Of a stretch of 64,000 bases of DNA, positions 57,801 to 64,000 are shown piece after piece (the stretch's first letter is position 1; each line of letters begins with the position of its first letter). Source of the DNA: Echiichthys vipera (lineage: Eukaryota > Chordata > Actinopteri > Perciformes > Trachinidae). Position numbers and translations under genes: made by a program. The stretch is taken from assembly GCA_963691815.1 (NCBI GenBank), contig OY829658.1:16822326-16886325 (forward strand), in the 5' to 3' direction. Under the pieces are notes generated by a model that saw nothing but the letters and a program-made list of their open reading frames with translations, made no database searches and had not been told where the DNA came from.

Positions 57801-60435
57801 CGCAGGTGTAGGAAATAGCATTAGCTGGGCATGAACCAAATATTTAGCAGAACAAGAGTTAGTTTAAGTGTATGGTGTGACAGTTTACCTCAGGAGAGGC
57901 AAAGCCAAGGTATTCCCAGTCCCATGATCCTCCAGGGTAACTGAAACACACACAAGAGTGTTTGCTCACAGTGACTCATTTCAGTTTTGGTGCAGTCTGT
58001 AGAGCCAAAACAATGCATCACAAACAAATGTATTGGTATTGGGGTATATGTTTTTCAATATGCGCGAATATATTAAAACCTTTTTCAAAGAGAATACAGT
58101 GCAGAAAATGATGCTTGGGATGATTTAGAAATTGTGTCATTTTTTTATTTTTTATTTAATCTGTATTTGAATTGTCAGCAATTGACTGATACTGAACATG
58201 ATGTTAATGAGCCATTTATTCAATACCACACAAGCTAATAATCAAATCACTGAAATGATCTCTGTTGATTGGACCACAGGCAACCAGACGAGACTGTGGT
58301 TCACTCATGATGGACTAATATGGACACTTGTGCAGACCCACTCGTAGTCTGTTTGACTGTCTAAAGCTAGACTGCAGCTCTGATTACTACCTGCTGTTGA
58401 AACATGTTATGTCAATGTCATAAGAAAATAGCATGATGAAGATGATGTATTCTGTGGGTAACGGGGGCGGGACTAGATAAGCTTTTGCGTCGCTGGCTTT
58501 CCCTTTCGGACATATGAATTGTATGATTTAGCTAAGACAATGTGTGATGATGATTGATCTAACTGACATGCCCAAAATAAAACAAATAAATATAATGTAT
58601 GATAGTGTTAAAAGTTATCTTTACCTTTGCAGAGTCATATCAGTGCAAAATTGGTGCACAATCCACATAGGAAAGGTCTAAAAACGGTATCGGTCTCACA
58701 ATTCCCATACAGGTCAGACTTGTAGTTTGTGATCAAATATTTAAACTTTTACTTTGTCTTCTTTATGCCTGCCAGTGAAAAGATGAAGAAGCAAACAAAA
58801 CCATGCACTGTTTGAGTATGTGTGTGTGTGTGAGTGTGTTTGTCATTACTTCCTGCGGGGAGGATCAGGAGAATCGTTTGGAGCAACGCCTCGGGCCACT
58901 GATGCCAGGAATTCCTGCCTCTTCTGCTGCACCAGACGTGCAGCGCTGATTATCTTGTGGCAGGGAGTCCTCAGGTACGGCCGATTAACCTTCTGGGCCA
59001 AATCCTCCACAACCATCTCCAGGTCCGTCTGAGAAGAGACAAAGACAACATGTTCACCTACGTGGGCTCAGAGACTGGAAATTCTAATTTTAAGAAAAGG
59101 ATTTGCCATTCCTATTTAACCTCTACTATAGAGGAGATGCATTAAGTTTCAGTATTCTTTATCTCACAGGAGATTTCTTTTCTTTTAAGCCTGTAAGTGT
59201 TTGAAATTATTTTTGAAAAGGCCCTTTGCTCTGCTTAACATCAAGATTGCAATCTCAAAATTCTGTAGGACTAACAGAAACACAATCTCACAGTTTCTGC
59301 AAGACAGTCAGTAGATCATAAGCGGCCCAACAATATTAAATGTGATATGTTGAGGAGGAGAGCTTTGTGAAAAATGTCTGAAGAATATGGATCATATACA
59401 GTAAATGAATACGTAAACTCAGAACAATAGTGAGAATTTCTGTGAGTATTTGTGTGGATATTCATAGTCATCGGATGATGTGATTTTGTTTAGATTCACC
59501 ATCGGGCCAATACAAATCCGTGCATTAGAAAAACAAAACCTGATGGTCAGCGGAGCGGCTTTAACGAGTCAAGTGAGTATCGTTCATGTCACAGATATGC
59601 ATTAGATTACCTGCATGAGCTCAAATATCTCTTTCTGGGTGCTGCCTTGCTGCAGGAAGAAGCCATATGGGTAAGAGCACTTGAGGACTCGTCGCGTCTT
59701 CAGCAGCTCACACACGCCGTCCTCAATGAACCGCGTGTCTGGAGGAGTGCCTTCACCTGCATGAAAACGAGCCAGTGTTACAATGCAGATTGATTCATGT
59801 GTCATGGTTAAAACAAAATGCTCTACACAGTTTATATCATATAAGAGAGACTTACGACAAATGAAGGCTCTGCACAGCTGCTCCATCTTCTCTTTAGCTG
59901 TTTTTAGTAGTTTCTGCTCCAACTAACAGCCAAGAGGAGAGAATACAGATCCAATACGTGATAATCAGATTGTGATAATGTGCTGTTATTCAGCTATTTG
60001 CACTATTACAATACTGCTGGTTACTGTTCGTTACTATAAATGTTATATGGTTACTGCCACTTTTCCATTTACAGACTTTATTTCTATTTTCTGTACTTTA
60101 ATAGAATACTGTCCAATACTGTTTTTTTTTGTTGAATGATAAGAATGTAATGTTGAATGTAACGTGCAATACAAATAAAAATGTATATTATTTGTTTTTT
60201 ATTTTATTTGTATAGCACTGATATGGAGGTTACAATCTTAATCTTGTTGTACAATGACAATGAAGATCTTCTGTTCTAAATGTGTGTGTATGTGTGGAGA
60301 AAGTATTACCTTATAACTGTGTTCATGGTTCTTGAAGCGAGTATAATAGTGCATGAAACGATCCAGCTCTTGAAAACTTTTGTGCTTCTTTTCTGCCTGT
60401 AACAAAAAGCAACTCCATTTCAATCACATGCCATC

Positions 60436-60498
<63 letters not shown>

Positions 60499-62322
60499 GT
60501 GTGTGTTTGGTGTATGCGAGTACGCTTAATGCTGTAGGGCAAATGAACACAAGCTTCAATAAGGTATCGTCTGATGGGTGACGAGGGTAGCTCTTGGGGG
60601 TGGAAATGTGAGCAGGTAAATTTGTGTTTGTGTGAATATATTTCGTGTGCATGTTTATATCAGTGAGAATGTGCGTGTTGATACCTCCACGGTCATCTCC
60701 TTGGACTGCTCCTCTAGCTGTTGGATGACCTCGTAGCGAGTACAGCGATAGTAGCCACCTGTCGATGAGCTGTGCTTCTTCCACTCCTCCAGACATATCC
60801 AACAGAAGTCATACTTACACTACAGAGAGAGACAATTTCATAATTATAACCTACGTAAATATAGTAAATAATTAACAGTCTGTGACCAGAACTCAGCATC
60901 TATATGAATGTTGACACAGCTGACAGACAGATTATTATTTATACCTTGGCACACTGCATATGATTGCAGCCCTCATTCTTCTGAATGGGCGACTTGCAGT
61001 TGGCACACGGTTTGGAGTTGGTCAACAGCCACAGGCAGTTAGCAGCATCCTCATAGGCCTCACCCACACCTGCCACTGTGTAAAGCAAGCAATCACACAC
61101 ACACACATATATATATATATTCTAGCAACATCTCAATAGTCCAGCCCTGCAGAACACACACAAATATCAATGACCTCAACACCTGCCACTATGTTGTTAT
61201 AAAAATATATTAGACACATCCGGGTCAGCTGTCCTGACAGCTGCCGTTTACTGCCTCGTTGTGGTGCCATCTTTCTGTGGTGCATCTAAAAATGATCCCC
61301 TGTAACTCAACAGTAAAAAAAAACAAAAAACATCAACACAGGAACAGACTTACGCTCCTCAGGCTTCATCTCTGTGACTTTCTGGAGCCAGTTCCTCCAC
61401 ATGTGACAGTCACATGGCTCATGGGCCTCGCCAAGGCACTCCCTGCAGACAGGTGTAATAAAGTGAGACAAAAGCAGCATGACAACTTGTCACTAATATA
61501 TCCCAAAAGATAAGATAAGGAAAAACCTGCAAAAGAGGTTTCTTATAAAATGGCCTGTCAAAAAAAAAACTAAAAAACAGTTTTTAGATCAACAACACAG
61601 TGGCCTCTTTTTCCAGCTGTGTTGAGTATGCAAGTATGTTTATACAGCCAATAATTCACAAGGTGTACCAGCAGAAGAGGTGACCCTTGCCACAATCGAC
61701 AGCTGGGGAGGGCAGCAGGGGGAAACTGTGCGGGTCACTGTCCCCGGGGCCTGGACGAGTGAGCCGCACTGCCCGCTCACAACGTGCCGCAGGACACCAT
61801 CGGATGGCAGGATTGTTCTCCACAAATGCCTGCAAAAGGAAAAGAGGGAGGGGGTGGTGAGATAGACAGACAGAAGAAGAACATGACACAGACAGACAGG
61901 AGGGATTGTAAACAGAAGTAAGTGGGAAATGCTTAAAAAAAAGGAAGAAACGAACAGAAACAACAATTTCATATGAATATGCTGCAAGAAAAAACACAAG
62001 GGAAAAAGACACACACAATAAATGTACAGGCGGATGAAAAAGCATTCCTTTAGCTGTGGTTAGCCTTAATAAGAACAATAACCATCAATATCTGTCTGTT
62101 TTTTGTTTACCTTGATGTCAAACTGTAGGTATCGCTGGTCCATCTCTCTGGAAACTACACTTTCTATCACATGCACCGGCACCAACTGGTAGCACTCATA
62201 AGCCGGGCAGAAGATATTGTGTGCGTCACCCTCCTGGATCTTTACATTGAGGAACCTGAGAGACACCACGCAAATACACACATAGAAAGATTAATGCATA
62301 AATGCTCAAACACATTGAAGCA

Positions 62323-62363
<41 letters not shown>

Positions 62364-63580
62364 TCCTACCCTTCCCAGCATGCTCTGCAGAACTCGTGGC
62401 CACAGGACATGTCCACTGGATCCTCAAACACTGAGATAGAGCAAAGACAGATTCCACACTGCAGGGGCACAGAAAATAAAAACATGATGTTGTCTGATAC
62501 TTCACACACACTATCACAGCGATAGCTCACAAATGACTATATATTCCATTAACTTGAGATTGAATACTTTTTACTCTGTTGTCTTCATACAAAAGGAAAT
62601 GGTCGAAATAACAGCACCTTCTATAAAATATGATGCAAAACAAAGCAATACAACTGATGTGCAATAAACCTTTAACCTTTGTTAAGATTGTATTCGATTT
62701 TATTGCGGCCGACAGGTTGTGATACTATAGCCATCAGATGTGATATCCACATTTTTCCAAAAGCCCACACAGCTCGATCATGCTTTACAAAGAAAATTAA
62801 ATCCCATGCCTGAACTGTACCCTAACAACTTCAGGTCTCAACACTGTGATAGTCTGCAATTTAAAGATTTGTAAGCAGACAAGTATTGGATGTATAATTA
62901 CACCCGTCTCAACAGCAACAGTGGACAAGAGGCTGATGCTTCTGTGCAACTACAAACAGTAGAAAGAAGAATGGCCTATGACCTCCTTTGAAGGATAATG
63001 TTTCAATCTTACCACAGCAAACATTCACTCACTCATGGCAGGTTTTATATTTTAAAAATCCACACATTGGCTGCATCTTTAAGGCTTTCAACGTTTAAAG
63101 TCATCACAGGGAGTCTCACCGAAGACAGGCCCTCCTCTCCGGGTGTGAGGCAGCTGTCGGTCGGGGAGGTGAGGGTTAGTGTGACGGGTGAGCGCGGGGT
63201 CCTGGGGGTGCGGGGTGAGGGTAGGGTGTCCCAGGCATTGTACCCGCTGGGTGGTGGGGTGGGCATGGTCACACCTGAGCGCTGGCAGCAGGCCTCAGCG
63301 TCTGACATCCAGGCTTCCAGAAGCTTTTCTCTGTCCCAATCTGAAGAGGAGAGGTTATATACACACACACACACACACACACACTCTTAGAGGCAGGGAA
63401 TATGTATGTGATTCTTTGTTGTGACGTGTGTTTGTGAAGGTCTCAAATCAACTTCCACACACCGTGTGCTCGGAGCAGGGCCTCAGCAGTGAAGAGGGGG
63501 GCTTGCAGCATGTCTGCGGTCTCTACGATCAGCATGTCCTTCAGCCGGCGCAGGTCCTGGAGCTTCAGTCCCTCATAAGG
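54876..63580 (-). CDS. ankib1: ANKIB1 RBR-type E3 ubiquitin ligase, C-terminal part
   Basis: Fifteen exons read leftward: 63463-63580, 63120-63340, 62370-62458, 62111-62255, 61669-61829, 61354-61442, 60945-61075, 60685-60819, 60310-60396, 59856-59922, 59611-59756, 58850-59028, 57889-57940, 57395-57518 and 54876-56350. They give 1072 residues, all in phase. The N-terminal ankyrin exons lie beyond 64000. RING1 begins CGICLCSISVFEDP and includes CGHEFCRACW. The IBR region has CGKGHLFCWECLGEAHEPCDC. RING2 has CANCKSPIQKNEGCNHMQC, with the catalytic-type Cys codon at 60966-60968. A coiled, Lys/Glu-rich region (AEKKHKSFQELDRFMHYYTR) follows. A UIM (DDPNILLAIQLSLQDS) lies near 56260-56310. RBR ligases pass ubiquitin from E2 to this Cys before transfer to substrate. 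The tail ends EEWEEQVHLV, like human ANKIB1, but is longer because of an insertion with degenerate PYxL(D/E) repeats. Confidence 0.95.
57230..57345 (+). mobile_element. LINE 3' tail with (TCTTA)n
   Basis: GCTGCTGTAATAAGGAAATT, then TTCCCTTTGTGGGAATATC and (TTATC)n, form a familiar fish non-LTR element terminus. It lies in the ankib1 intron before the final coding exon. Confidence 0.5.
60437..60497. repeat. (GT)n microsatellite
   Basis: About 29 GT units in an ankib1 intron, upstream of the acceptor of exon 60310-60396. Confidence 0.95.
62326..62361. repeat. (CA)n microsatellite
   Basis: About 18 CA units directly next to the donor of the RING1 exon (62370-62458) in ankib1. Confidence 0.95.
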
Positions 63581-64000
63581 CTGAAATGTTAAGGGACATA
63601 ATAAAGGAGGAGGGGGAAATGTAAGAGAGAGAGAGAGAGGGAGCGATGGGGGAGAAAGAGAAGGTGAGGGCAAGAAATATTAAGGCAGAAAATGGAGAAA
63701 TTTATTTACATTAAAAAAATAATGCAAGAAAAATGAAAAGGACATGGATGTGGGGCAGCAGGAGTGGGGTTTGGTGGTGGTGGGAAAGAGAGATTAAGTA
63801 TTAGCATAGATTTGGCTGCAGGAAGGAAGATCAAACTGCAGCAGCCACTATTGGAAGACTGTGCTGGTGCCCTCTGTTGAACTAGGATCCTGAAAAGCAT
63901 GAGATTACATGCATGCATGTGCATATGTATATCTGTGTTACTACTGTGGTACCACTATACAAAAAACTATCCAAGTTGTGACCTGAAGAGAGAAAAGAAG
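63581..64000 (-). other. ankib1 intron at the window edge
   Basis: No further ankib1 exon is recognisable. It contains purine-rich GAGAGAGA sequence near 63625-63660 and GGGGTTTGGTGGTGGTGGG near 63765-63785. The upstream ankyrin-repeat exons must lie beyond position 64000. Confidence 0.5.

Overview
The window looks like nuclear DNA from a ray-finned fish, most likely a percomorph teleost. It carries intron-rich genes with GT/AG junctions whose products align to vertebrate proteins. It has abundant CA/GT microsatellites, fish-type tRNA-derived SINEs, non-LTR retrotransposon tails and hAT-like elements. I see no prokaryotic, viral or CRISPR features.

Seven protein-coding genes can be assembled by hand, and every exon phase closes. 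From left to right they are: baalc (minus, 2479-3891); atp6v1c1 (minus, 5921-14235); azin1 (plus, coding 24960-28729, with a leader back to about 22.6 kb); adnp2 (plus, 34406-41590); ggct (minus, 43325-44845); snrpd1 (minus, 47563-50588); and ankib1 (minus, 54876-63580, running off the right edge with its N-terminal ankyrin part missing).

From memory, baalc-atp6v1c1-azin1 matches a human 8q22.3 block with relative orientations kept. The following genes (adnp2, ggct, snrpd1, ankib1) come from other human chromosomes, so a synteny junction lies between about 30.7 and 32.3 kb. atp6v1c1 and azin1 are divergently transcribed across about 6 kb of repeat-rich DNA. adnp2 and ggct converge.

The gene products serve separate housekeeping or signalling roles: a V-ATPase V1 subunit, polyamine control, a nuclear zinc-finger/homeobox protein, glutathione metabolism, an Sm core protein, an RBR ubiquitin ligase and a membrane-anchored adaptor. 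They do not form a pathway.

The most striking regulatory feature is a 54-codon upstream reading frame in the azin1 leader. It is split over two exons, lacks an AUG, could start at an ATT codon, and ends in Pro-Pro-Trp followed by three residues. This fits the conserved polyamine-responsive uORF known from vertebrate antizyme-inhibitor mRNAs. Other notable items are a CLEAR-like box beside the inferred first exon of atp6v1c1, a hAT-like element nested inside another in an adnp2 intron with a perfect 8-bp target duplication, and a fish-specific-looking repeat-bearing insertion in the ANKIB1 tail.
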